A stretch of 64,000 nucleotides of DNA, from contig JAVDOI010000010.1 of assembly GCA_032191485.1 (NCBI GenBank), positions 23,579,355 through 23,643,354 of the forward strand, read 5' to 3'. How positions within the stretch are numbered: the stretch's first letter is position 1; the number at the start of each line of letters is the position of its first letter. The notes beneath the pieces are model-generated. The model was not told where the DNA came from and did no database searches. It saw nothing but the letters and a program-made list of their open reading frames with translations. Position numbers and translations under genes: made by a program. The DNA is from Leptoclinus maculatus. Lineage: Eukaryota; Chordata; Actinopteri; Perciformes; Stichaeidae. Below, in pieces: positions 48,001 to 57,175 of the stretch.

Positions 48001-48366
48001 CCTTTTGGAATTGTAGGTTCGAAGCGTGCGTGAATGCTACGGCTGCTAACTACATAGCATTAGGCCAGCCTGTTGATTAGCGTCTTTTGAGGGACTATTT
48101 CGGGTGCGTGTCTCGGCCAAATGAACGCGAAAAAGTGACGATATTTAGCACGAGGCTAGGAATGTTGTCGTAGATCGTGTTTTATTGTGTTTTGAGTGTG
48201 TAAAGTGTTACACATGCTTCGGTTCATGAGAAATTCTTCGTTCAAACGTTATGCTACATGGTTGTGGAAATATTATATTTGCTACCGAAAATAGCTTTCT
48301 TCGGTACCGGCTCGGTTCTGTTCGGCCCACTGAACGACCAATTGGTCGTCGCTCGTGGTCAAAAGG
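48001..48366 (-). mobile_element. piggyBac-like miniature element, copy C1
   Basis: 366 bp with 7-bp perfect inverted ends CCTTTTG...CAAAAGG lying exactly between two TTAA (47997-48000 and 48367-48370), so TTAACCTTTTG/CAAAAGGTTAA. The TTAA belongs to the minisatellite unit (…CATTAAGGGG…), so the insertion site is unambiguous. Read in reverse it is homologous to the left part of the long TTAA elements at 8.0 and 24.9 kb (CCATGTAGCATAacG, AACGAAGAA, TTTACACACT, AAAACACAATAAAACACGAT). Confidence 0.88.
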
Positions 48367-48748
48367 TTAAGGGGTGATGGTGGGTCCTTGTCATTGAGGG
48401 GTGATGGTGGGTCCTTGTCATTGAGGGGTGATGGTGGGTCCTTGTCATTGAGGGGTGATGGTGGGTCCTTGTCATTGAGGGGTGATGGTGGGTCCTTGTC
48501 ATTGAGGGGTGATGGTGGGTCCTTGTCATTGAGGGGTGATGGTGGGTCCTTGTCATTAAGGGGTGATGGTGGGTCCTTGTCATTAAGGGGTGATGGTGGG
48601 TCCTTGTCATTGAGGGGTGATGGTGGGTCCTTGTCATTAAGGGGTGATGGTGGGTCCTTGTCATTAAGGGGTGATGGAGGGTCCTTGTCATTAAGGGGTG
48701 ATGGAGGGTCCTTGTCATTAAGGGGTGATGGAGGGTCCTTGTCATTAA
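48367..48748. repeat. 27-bp minisatellite, block 2 (about 14 copies)
   Basis: Same unit as block 1. Rich in the TTGAG variant at its left and the TTAAG + GGAGG variant at its right. Confidence 0.97.
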
Positions 48749-49114
48749 CCTTTTGGAATTGTAGGTTCGAAGCGTGCGTGAATGCTACGGCTGCTAACTA
48801 CATAGCATTAGGCCAGCCTGTTGATTAGCGTCTTTTGAGGGACTATTTCGGGTGCGTGTCTCGGCCAAATGAACGCGAAAAAGTGACGATATTTAGCACG
48901 AGGCTAGGAATGTTGTCGTAGATCGTGTTTTATTGTGTTTTGAGTGTGTAAAGTGTTACACATGCTTCGGTTCATGAGAAATTCTTCGTTCAAACGTTAT
49001 GCTACATGGTTGTGGAAATATTATATTTGCTACCGAAAATAGCTTTCTTCGGTACCGGCTCGGTTCTGTTCGGCCCACTGAACGACCAATTGGTCGTCGC
49101 TCGTGGTCAAAAGG
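48749..49114 (-). mobile_element. piggyBac-like miniature element, copy C2
   Basis: Appears identical to C1, 748 bp downstream, again flanked by TTAA (48745-48748 and 49115-49118). The equal spacing and identical neighbours show it arose by tandem duplication of element plus array, not by a second transposition. Confidence 0.88.
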
Positions 49115-49431
49115 TTAAGGGGTGATGGTGGGTCCTTGTCATTGAGGGGTGATGGTGGGTCCTTGTCATTGAGGGGTGATGGTGGGTCCTTGTCATTGAG
49201 GGGTGATGGTGGGTCCTTGTCATTGAGGGGTGATGGTGGGTCCTTGTCATTGAGGGGTGATGGTGGGTCCTTGTCATTGAGGGGTGATGGTGGGTCCTTG
49301 TCATTAAGGGGTGATGGTGGGTCCTTGTCATTAAGGGGTGATGGTGGGTCCTTGTCATTGAGGGGTGATGGTGGGTCCTTGTCATTAAGGGGTGATGGTG
49401 GGTCCTTGTCATTAAGGGGTGATGGAGGGTC
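49115..49431. repeat. 27-bp minisatellite, block 3 (about 12 copies)
   Basis: Same order of unit variants as block 2, but cut short: the last unit runs from GGAGGGTCCC into CGCAGCCAGACCAGTTGAGA, the hAT terminus. Confidence 0.97.
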
Positions 49432-49467
49432 CCGCAGCCAGACCAGTTGAGAACCACTGCTTTAAAG
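49432..49467. mobile_element. Right terminus of the hAT element begun at 46.5 kb
   Basis: GGTCCCGCAGCCAGACCAG continues into TTGAGAACCACTG (49447-49459), the reverse of CAGTGGTTCTCAA, a classic hAT/Charlie terminus. CTTTAAAG (49460-49467) follows and could be the 8-bp target duplication, but the left terminus was not found. Confidence 0.7.
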
Positions 49468-49773
49468 GATCCGTTGAACCTGCAATTACTGATTTGGTCA
49501 CTTGGATGCAGCAAAAACAGGCTGTCAGACCAAAACATTGACTAATCATCACTTTTTAGTTGACAGTTGACAATTTACACGTCCAGTAGTACAGAGCAAC
49601 ATTATCATTCATGTGGTGTTGGTATCCACCAGATGATGATGAATATTCACTCTCTTTTACCCCTGTTTTGGTCTCTTCCAACTCCTTAGAAAATGATCTG
49701 TCTCTTTTTCATTGCTAAATGCTCCACTATGTTCAACAGCTAGTTTCTAACTGTCTGTCTGCTGTATGCTGTT
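49468..49773. other. Intronic, nothing recognised
   Basis: About 300 bp of unique-looking sequence between the hAT end and the 24-bp minisatellite. Confidence 0.4.
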
Positions 49774-50760
49774 GAGCAGGTAGCGTACACTGTACCTGAT
49801 CAGGAAATGTAAAGTGTAGCTGAGCAGGTAGTGTACGGTGTACCTCAGCATGTAATATACGGTGTACCTCAGCCGGTAATATACGGTGTACCTCAGCCGG
49901 TAATATACGGTGTACCTCAGCCGGTAATATACGGTGTACCTCAGCAGGTAATATACGGTGTACCTCAGCCGGTAATATACGGTGTACCTCAGCCGGTAAT
50001 ATACGGTGTACCTCAGCCGGTAATATACGGTGTACCTCAGCAGGTAAGTAATATACGGTGTACCTCAGCCGGTAATATACGGTGTACCTCAGCAGGTAGT
50101 GTACGGTGTACCTCAGCAGGTAATATACGGTGTACCTCAGCAGGTAGTGTACGGTGTACCTCAGCAGGTAATATACGGTGTACCTCAGCCGGTAATATAC
50201 GGTGTACCTCAGCCGGTAATATACGGTGTACCTCAGCATGTAATATACGGTGTACCTCAGCAGGTAATATACAGTGTTCCTCAGCAGGTAATACACGGTG
50301 TACCTCAGCATGTAATATACGGTGTACCTCAGCAGGTAGTGTACGGTGTACCTCAGCAGGTAATATACGGTGTACCTCAGCAGGTAATATACGGTGTACC
50401 TCAGCAGGTAGTGTACGGTGTACCTCAGCAGGTAATATACGGTGTACCTCAGCAGGTAATATACGGTGTACCTCAGCAGGTAGTGTACGGTGTACCTCAG
50501 CAGGTAGTGTACGGTGTACCTCAGCAGGTAATACACGGTGTACCTCAGCAGGTAGTGTACGGTGTACCTCAGCAGGTAATATACGGTGTACCTCAGCAGG
50601 TAATACACGGTGTACCTCAGCAGGTAGTGTACGGTGTACCTCAGCAGGTAATATACGGTGTACCTCAGCAGGTAATATACGGTGTACCTCAGCAGGTAGT
50701 GTACGGTGTACCTCAGCAGGTAATACACGGTGTACCTCAGCAGGTAGTGTACGGTGTACC
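49774..50760. repeat. 24-bp minisatellite, block 1 (about 40 copies)
   Basis: Units TCAGCAGGTAATATACGGTG + TACC, with the variable trinucleotide ATA/GTG/ACA before TACGG/CACGG and GCAGG/GCCGG/GCATG subtypes; the GCCGG units cluster at the left. The first two units (49774-49829) are degenerate and one spacer of AGTA occurs near 50046. As 24 is 8 codons, both strands stay open (YGVPQQVI on plus, RYTVYYLL on minus), so the long frames are not genes. Confidence 0.97.
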
Positions 50761-50990
50761 TTGTTTTAAGAGTCACATTTTTCAAAAGCTTTCTCTTATA
50801 TATTTTGTTTTTTTAATACAGTCCTTATTTTACTTGAAATAAGAGAAGAACATTTATTTATTATTAGAGTATTTATTATTTATAATTCATCATGTTCAAT
50901 ATGAAATCTGACAATAAATATTGTTGAGTTTAACCCTTTCTTTATTTGATTTGACACTAAGTTGTTGACTTCATACAGACGTCGATACAA
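50761..50990. repeat. Duplicated spacer, copy 1
   Basis: TTGTTTTAAGAGTCACATTT ... through CGTCGATACAACTACAG. The same sequence recurs exactly 708 bp downstream. Part of it (TTTACTTGAAATAAGAGAAG, AACATTTATTTA) also resembles about 46305-46335, so it may derive from a dispersed element. Confidence 0.9.
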
Positions 50991-51468
50991 CTACAGTGTA
51001 CCTCAGCAGGTAGTGTACGAGAATGTGCAGTGCACCTTATTAGGTAGTTTACGGTGTACTTTTGCAGATAGTGTACGGTGTACCTTAGCAGGTAATATAC
51101 GGTGTACCTCAGCAGGTAGTGTACGGTGTACCTCAGCAGGTAATATACGGTGTACCTCAGCAGGTAATATACGGTGTACCTCAGCAGGTAGTGTACGGTG
51201 TACCTCAGCAGGTAGTGTACGGTGTACCTCAGCAGGTAATACACGGTGTACCTCAGCAGGTAGTGTACGGTGTACCTCAGCAGGTAATATACGGTGTACC
51301 TCAGCAGGTAATACACGGTGTACCTCAGCAGGTAGTGTACGGTGTACCTCAGCAGGTAATATACGGTGTACCTCAGCAGGTAATATACGGTGTACCTCAG
51401 CAGGTAGTGTACGGTGTACCTCAGCAGGTAATACACGGTGTACCTCAGCAGGTAGTGTACGGTGTACC
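50991..51468. repeat. 24-bp minisatellite, block 2 (about 20 copies)
   Basis: Starts with three degenerate units and then shows the same order of ATA/GTG/ACA variants as the last 15 units of block 1, proving that array and spacer were copied together. Confidence 0.95.
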
Positions 51469-51698
51469 TTGTTTTAAGAGTCACATTTTTCAAAAGCTTT
51501 CTCTTATATATTTTGTTTTTTTAATACAGTCCTTATTTTACTTGAAATAAGAGAAGAACATTTATTTATTATTAGAGTATTTATTATTTATAATTCATCA
51601 TGTTCAATATGAAATCTGACAATAAATATTGTTGAGTTTAACCCTTTCTTTATTTGATTTGACACTAAGTTGTTGACTTCATACAGACGTCGATACAA
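51469..51698. repeat. Duplicated spacer, copy 2
   Basis: Second copy of the 50761-50990 spacer. Confidence 0.9.
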
Positions 51699-51935
51699 CT
51701 ACAGTGTACCTCAGCAGGTAGTGTACGAGAATGTGCAGTGCACCTTATTAGGTAGTTTACGGTGTACTTTTGCAGATAGTGTACGGTGTACCTTAGCAGG
51801 TAGTGTACAGAGTATCAGAGCAGGTAGTATACAGAGTATCAGAGCAGGTAGTGTACAGAGTATCAGAGCAGGTAGTGTACAGAGTATCAGAGCAGGTAGT
51901 GTACAGAGTATCAGAGCAGGTAGTGTATCATACCT
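51699..51935. repeat. 24-bp minisatellite, block 3, with derived subtype
   Basis: After the same three degenerate units, the array switches at about 51804 to a different 24-bp subtype, TACAGAGTATCAGAGCAGGT + AGTG, repeated about five times, and then ends next to a hAT insertion. Confidence 0.93.
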
Positions 51936-51941
51936 GTACAT

Positions 51942-53004
51942 CAGTGGCGGCTGGTCCATAGAGGGCGCTAGGGCGCCGCCCCCCCTTGAGCTACAAATAA
52001 TACAAAATAAAATAAATAATAATAATAAACTATACAAATTGACAATATTTGTGTTTTTGAAACATGGAATCACCCAGTAATATGTGTAAAATATGATATC
52101 TGCGGTAAATATATGCTTTTCCTGCTCGTCCTCTCTGCCTGTCTGCTCGTCCTCTCCTCGTGTGCACGTCTCAGCTGCTGGGGCGCTGGAGAAACTGCCC
52201 CAAAGAGGCGGGTCTATAAAGCAGTTTAGCCAATGATGCTTTAATGCTGACTAAAGATATAAATGAGTGACATACAATTTAGCCAATCAGCGTCCTCAAA
52301 TAGATTCAGCTTGGGGCAGATTTCGTTCTGCCCCAAGCTGCACGTTCTCATCAGGACTAGTCTCTACAGGAGAGCACTGCTCCTCCAAGACCCGTTTGAG
52401 AGGAGAACTGAGAGGAGAAACTACTGAAAGAGCTGATCCCAGATCAGCCTGACCTCACAATCAGACAGCAGACTAGCAGGAAAGAGAAGCAGTACATGAA
52501 GCTTCTCTAGTAGCTGTACACCAGACAGGTTTGACTAGCTGGATGACGTCATGCTAATAACTTATTTAGCTTTTTAAAACAACGGGGACAGATCCAGCAT
52601 GGACAGTTAGGGAGTGAGGGACATGAAGCACCTGTCTGAGAAATGGATATATAGTTATATATAAATAATTATATATATATATATGTGTGTGTGTGTGTTT
52701 TATATTATACTGAATATTATTATATGATATATATATTATTATATTATACTGAATATTATTATATGATATATATATTATATTATACTGAATTCCCTGTGAG
52801 GGTGACTAAAATAAGATGACGTGTTTGTCAAAGTGTTATTTACTGCTTTTTTTCGTGTTGGAATAAATGTTAAATATTTAACTGTAAAGTAGTAATGTGT
52901 CTTTGATACTTTAATGTTTTGCATTAAATCATTCTGGGATGTTTGCTGAAATTGATTGGATGTGGCACAGCCCTACCAAGAACATTTTCCACCAGCCGCC
53001 ACTG
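51942..53004. mobile_element. hAT element, CAGTGGCGGCTGGT ends
   Basis: 1,063 bp that begin CAGTGGCGGCTGGTCCATAG and end CCACCAGCCGCCACTG, with a perfect 8-bp duplication CTGTACAT on both sides (51934-51941, 53005-53012). No transposase is recognisable, so it is non-autonomous. The left interior has GGGCGCTAGGGCGCCGCCCC, the middle has CCAAT motifs and a perfect hairpin, and the right is AT-rich with TATAT runs (52660-52790). Confidence 0.92.
52307..52340. other. Perfect 14-bp stem-loop
   Basis: CAGCTTGGGGCAGA (52307-52320), loop TTTCGT, TCTGCCCCAAGCTG (52327-52340). Lies inside the hAT element at 51942-53004. Confidence 0.85.
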
Positions 53005-53012
53005 CTGTACAT

Positions 53013-54686
53013 ACCTGTTTATCACCTGTATATCTTTATCTTAAGTTGTCTCAATTACAGTTTATTAATTTCATCACTACTTTACACCAGTCTACCACAA
53101 TATTACATTATATTTGATTTCATTCTATGTTATATACACTTTGATTGGTGATCTGTTGTGCATATGGCAAATGAAGACTTGAAACTGAACTAAAACAATT
53201 ACATTTTGTCAGTGAAACTAAAACAATGACATAAAAGTTGCTATGCTGCTCAGTAGAGCTGAGGGGGCTGCAGAGTTGGAGAATTATCTGTGTGTTTGTT
53301 TCTGCAAACAACACCTCTCACATACAATTAGCCATGTGATCCGTTGTTACCATACAAATGTGGATGACAGTCAGTTTAAATTTGGTGATTAAATAACTGA
53401 CCAAAATATGTAGTTAGCGGCACATTTTACAATGTACAACCAAACTTGTAAGTAAAGTTCACAGTACAATTTGGGGTTTTGGTGGCACTACCAATGTTTT
53501 ACACAAAAGAATCAGGAAAAACACAGGTTACACAACTTAATAAAGATAATAATGGCCGCATTCCATTTCGATGTTCCCATCCCAGTGCACGCTGGGTCTC
53601 TACTGTAGGAGGGGTGTAAATTACAAGTTTCATCACAAAACCATATTATATCAATCACAAAGTCTGCCACGACCACAATCCGTTACATTTATCAACTCAT
53701 AGAAAGCCACTAAAATATGATTTGATCATTCATTTTTTACTGGGCTCTATAGGAAGGAGGACAAAAAGACGACAAATGGTGACACAGAAGCTCCATGGGA
53801 ATTTAGAAATAAAGGCGTATATCTAAAAGATGATATGTATCCATGTTTTGACTTTTACATTAGGTCGCTGATCATGGAATCGTTATTTTGATCCAGATCG
53901 ATGTGATGTTGCATCGTAAAAGAATCACAGTTAACAGCTCTTCTGCCGACTACGGGGCCTCTCCCTATCACATTCCTGCTTTTAACAGAGTTAACTGCTA
54001 ACTTCAACGGAGGTTCCATTAAGTTCCATTATGGTGCATTCAAGCTCCAAACAGTAAAAATTACTATTGGGGCGAAGCTACAACGTATTACAACATAATC
54101 ATATGTGGTCAAATGTAATCTTGTAAAATTTTGCTTTTGGCGAGACACCTCAATAAATCCAGTTGTTTAATTAAAGGAGATGTTTTCACAGCAATATAAA
54201 ATAGATATTAGAGATGAAATATGAGCTGTTTAACCTCCTGAGAGGCCGATCACACCGAGACGAGTTGCTAGAAATGCGTCGCACGCAAACCATTGTTTCC
54301 CTGTGGTACTGGTGTGCGCTCCTCTCTTGCTCCGAGCGCTGCGTTTTCAGGCAGGTTTTTAAGAAATTTTTAATATTTTCAACTTTGCAGCGCCAGGCGC
54401 GGAGTCGCTTGTCAATGTCACACTTGACCAAGGCAGCCAATCGAATCAAGCAAGATGCGGGCTTTACTACTGTACCCCTGACTTCCTGTTTTGATTCCCG
54501 GTAGATGTGGTTAGAAAAGACATTGATATTAGCGATAGTTAATTACGATGAACTTTATAATTTCCCCCTCCTCCTCATTCAACAGCAAAAGCTCCATGTC
54601 TGCATTTAAAAAGAAATTCCCAGGTATTTACATTTGATCGCATGGTTGAGCACTTTTGGTGCTTGTTCATGACTATGCTCAAAGAC
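53013..54686. other. Intronic, nothing firmly recognised
   Basis: AT-rich. Around 54231-54510 there is a more GC-rich stretch beginning CTGAGAGGCCGATCACACCG that may be part of a PIF/Harbinger-type element, but only one end is visible. Confidence 0.4.
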
Positions 54687-54846
54687 CTCTCGAGTAGTGC
54701 TGGGCTGGGTTTTAATTTCCCGTATGATATTCATTTCACACACCGCCATACCGGTGCATAGCCGAAACAACTGCTGTCACTCTTCAACAGGCAGCTAAAT
54801 ATATTGTTCGCTGCGGAGGGCGCAACGGTCGGAGCTAGTTGTCTTA

Positions 54847-55262
54847 AGCCCCAGTCCCACCGAAAGCCGGATATACTACGGATGTCCCCGTATCACCCCG
54901 TATCACCCCGGATAAAAAGAGGTGAGATCCGGGGGGGTCCGGGGTGATCCGGGGGTGTCAACTAGCTCCCGTTTCATCCCGGATTAACATGGTTATACTA
55001 CGGTTACGCTACGGTTCATCCCGGTCCTACTACGGTTCTTCCCGGATGCGCTACGATCAACGCCGCCCCCCTCTCCATTCCCGGATCGCCATGGTTCACC
55101 ACGGATGGCCACGGTTTTACTACGGTTCATCACGGACCCCCCCGGATTGTCCCGGACTGACTACAGTTTCACTATGGTTCCACTCCCGGATGACCTCGGA
55201 TCTGATCCGTAGTGTATCCGGGGACATCCGTAGTATATCCGGCTTTCGGTGGGACTGGGGCT
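54847..55262. mobile_element. PIF/Harbinger-like miniature element, 44-bp TIRs
   Basis: 416 bp whose first and last 44 bases are perfect inverted repeats (54847-54890 and 55219-55262), starting AGCCCCAGTCCCACCGAAAG. TTA flanks both sides (54844-54846, 55263-55265), as for PIF/Harbinger. The interior is a patchwork of degenerate CTACGGTTCATCCCGGAT-like motifs related to the ACTACGGAT inside the terminal repeat. No coding capacity. Confidence 0.82.
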
Positions 55263-55292
55263 TTAAGTGTATTGAGAGTAGGGGTGGGAATC

Positions 55293-55560
55293 ACCAGAGG
55301 TCCCGCGATACGATATTATCACGATACTTAGGTCACGATACTTAGGTCACGGTACGATATTATCACGATACTGCGATATTATCACGATACGATATTATCA
55401 CGATACTTAGGTCACGGTACAATATTATCACGATACTTAGGTCACGATACGATATTATCACGATACTTAGGTCACGGTACGATATTATCACGATACTGCG
55501 ATATTATCACGATACTGCGATATTATCACGATACTGCGATATGCTGAGTATTGTGATAAC
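55293..55560. repeat. Imperfect tandem tract (GATACGATATTATCAC)
   Basis: Starts TAGGGGTGGGAATCACCAGA, itself a common hAT-like start in fish, then runs into mixed copies of CACGATACTTAGGTCACGGT, ACGATATTAT and CACGATACTGCGATATTAT. A right terminus for a separate element was not found. Confidence 0.7.
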
Positions 55561-55859
55561 ATATATTGCGATTTATTACTTTTTTCAACTTCAAATTATG
55601 TCCCCAAAGGAAAACTGTGTCAACATGTTTTATCTAATAAGATTAAGTTTTCAGTCTGTTCATCTCACTTCAATCATTTGTATTGATTGTCAAGCAGACA
55701 GACTGACCAACACTGTCATACATGTTGCACCTGACAAACTGAACTGTTTGTATTACAGTCTACATAGTCCAACTTAACTGAATGCAAATGTGTCTATAAC
55801 TTATATAAGTACGATATAAGAGTTATATAACTCAGTATAACTTGCGATGCGTGGACGTC

Positions 55860-56530
55860 GAGGGCAGAGAGACAGTTATGCGCTGCATGAGCCTGGCTAC
55901 TGTTGGCAGATTTAACCCCCGTTGTGAGGACAGATTGAGTGTGTGAGTGAAACACTTCACATGCAGGAATCCCGCTAACTGAACGGCAACGCCCATGTTA
56001 GAAGCGCTGTCGGTTACAACCACCAGGTTATTGTCGTCAATCCCCCATTCTTGTGCTGCATTAGCAGGAGGTCTGTCATGTTTGCCCCGGTGTGACTTAC
56101 GTGTACGGCTCTAGTTTGGAGAACGAGAGAGAGCAGTCGCCAGTCCTCTGAGATATTGTGCTGTTATAGTCACATAGGAATCCACTGCGCTTGACGTCCA
56201 CGCATCGCAAGTTAATGCAACTCTTTCTGCTGTACTCAAAGACTCCTCAACGTTAAGCTTCACTTCTCTGTAGAGCTTGGGCACGGCTGTGTCGGTGAAA
56301 AAACGCTGTGACGGAGTCATATCCATGAGTCATATCCATGAGTCATATCCATGAGTCATATTCATGTTCTTCTTCCCTTCCTTGTTAAAAAATCCCAAAT
56401 AAGTCCAGACGTCTGATTTAAACACGGACGGTGTATTTCTGATTTCTTTCTCCGATGTCTCTCTTTGTTTTGACCAACTTCCTACCAATCGCGCTGACCC
56501 GGGACCTCTGCTGACCTCACCAGAGAACAA
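55860..56530 (-). pseudogene. hAT (ZBED-type) transposase pseudogene, minus piece
   Basis: In minus-strand order: KSDVWTYLGFFNKEGKKN (about 56425-56375), the first half of a BED finger; a short 13-bp tandem repeat (ATGAGTCATATCC, 56320-56365); then SQRFFTDTAVPKLYREVKLN and LTCDAWTSSAVDSYVTITAQ, the hAT region with the first catalytic Asp; and after a shift VVTDSASNMGVAVQLAGFLH, CFTHTLNLSSQRGLNLP, the region with the second Asp and the C..H motif. The finger cysteines and the stretch to KTLDPRY are missing. It breaks off at about 55860, where a 22-bp inverted copy of its own DAWTS codons begins. Confidence 0.88.
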
Positions 56531-56616
56531 CTCAGCACCATCTAGTGGACTGAAGAAGCAATTGATTTTATTTTTCTAGTGCCAAAAATGTTATAGTTTA
56601 TATAATAAAATATCGA

Positions 56617-57005
56617 GGAAAGGAGCTGTCTGCTGTTGTTTCCGCTGGTGGTAACACGAGCAACTTACTCCATCACCTCAGCAAAAAACGTGTTGGAATA
56701 CCAAGAGTGTGATTAAGGCCGTCAACCAGTAACGTTAGTGCAAGTGAAACAGTGAAGCCAAAGGGTCACACATCGCTTGAAGAGGCTTTTGCTCGAGGCA
56801 GCATATGACAAGAAAAGCAAGCGGTGGAGCGACATTACGAACGCAATAACGATCCAGCTCTGCAAGGACATGGTCCGGCTACAGACAGTCGAGAAAGACT
56901 CAGAGCAATGATTAAAACACTGGATCCAAGGTACGTCTCACCGGGGAGACAATACTTCAGACAAACTGCTATCAAACATTAGAGGAACAAACGAGCACAC
57001 CCTCT
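56617..57005 (+). pseudogene. hAT (ZBED-type) transposase pseudogene, plus piece
   Basis: The plus strand gives AVVSAGGNTSNLLHHLSKKR (about 56630-56692), the second half of a BED finger (GGNTSNLxxHL), then SLEEAFARGS and KKSKRWSDITNAITIQLCKD, and in another frame AMIKTLDPRYVSPGRQYFRQ (from about 56909). This is exactly the stretch lacking in the minus-strand piece next to it. Stops and frameshifts throughout. Confidence 0.82.
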
Positions 57006-57175
57006 AGTAATCAAAGCCTTTATACATGATAACATTAACATGTTTAAAACATGAGTAAGCCTATAAACCTATATAAAAACACAGTCAAGGAAAGAAAAAT
57101 ACCGTGAAACCGCCAGAATCTTAAAAACTACCGTGATACACATGTTTGGTCATACCGCCCAGCACTACTCTCGAG

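Larger units (their letters stand above)
54695..57167. mobile_element. Composite hAT element with nested insertions
   Basis: 2,473 bp between TAGTGCTGGGC (54695) and GCCCAGCACTA (57157-57167), with a perfect 8-bp duplication CTCTCGAG outside (54687-54694 and 57168-57175), so the whole segment inserted as one hAT unit or was enlarged inside one. It holds a TTA-flanked miniature element, a GATACGATATTATC tandem tract and two broken ZBED-type transposase pieces in opposite orientations, listed separately. No intact transposase. Confidence 0.9.

Noticed and set aside
46970..49450. SLSLRGDGG repeat proteins on plus and HHPLMTRT/NDKDPPSPL proteins on minus
   Set aside because: All frames of the 27-bp array are open on both strands; the array replaces part of a dead transposase.
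46030..49540. Functional ZBED-type host gene derived from a hAT
   Set aside because: The transposase-like frame has several frameshifts and stops and is interrupted by a minisatellite; it is a fossil.
49733..51550. Repeat proteins YGVPQQVI (plus) and RYTVYYLL (minus), up to 350 codons
   Set aside because: They are produced by the 24-bp unit in two strands and several frames; no gene context.
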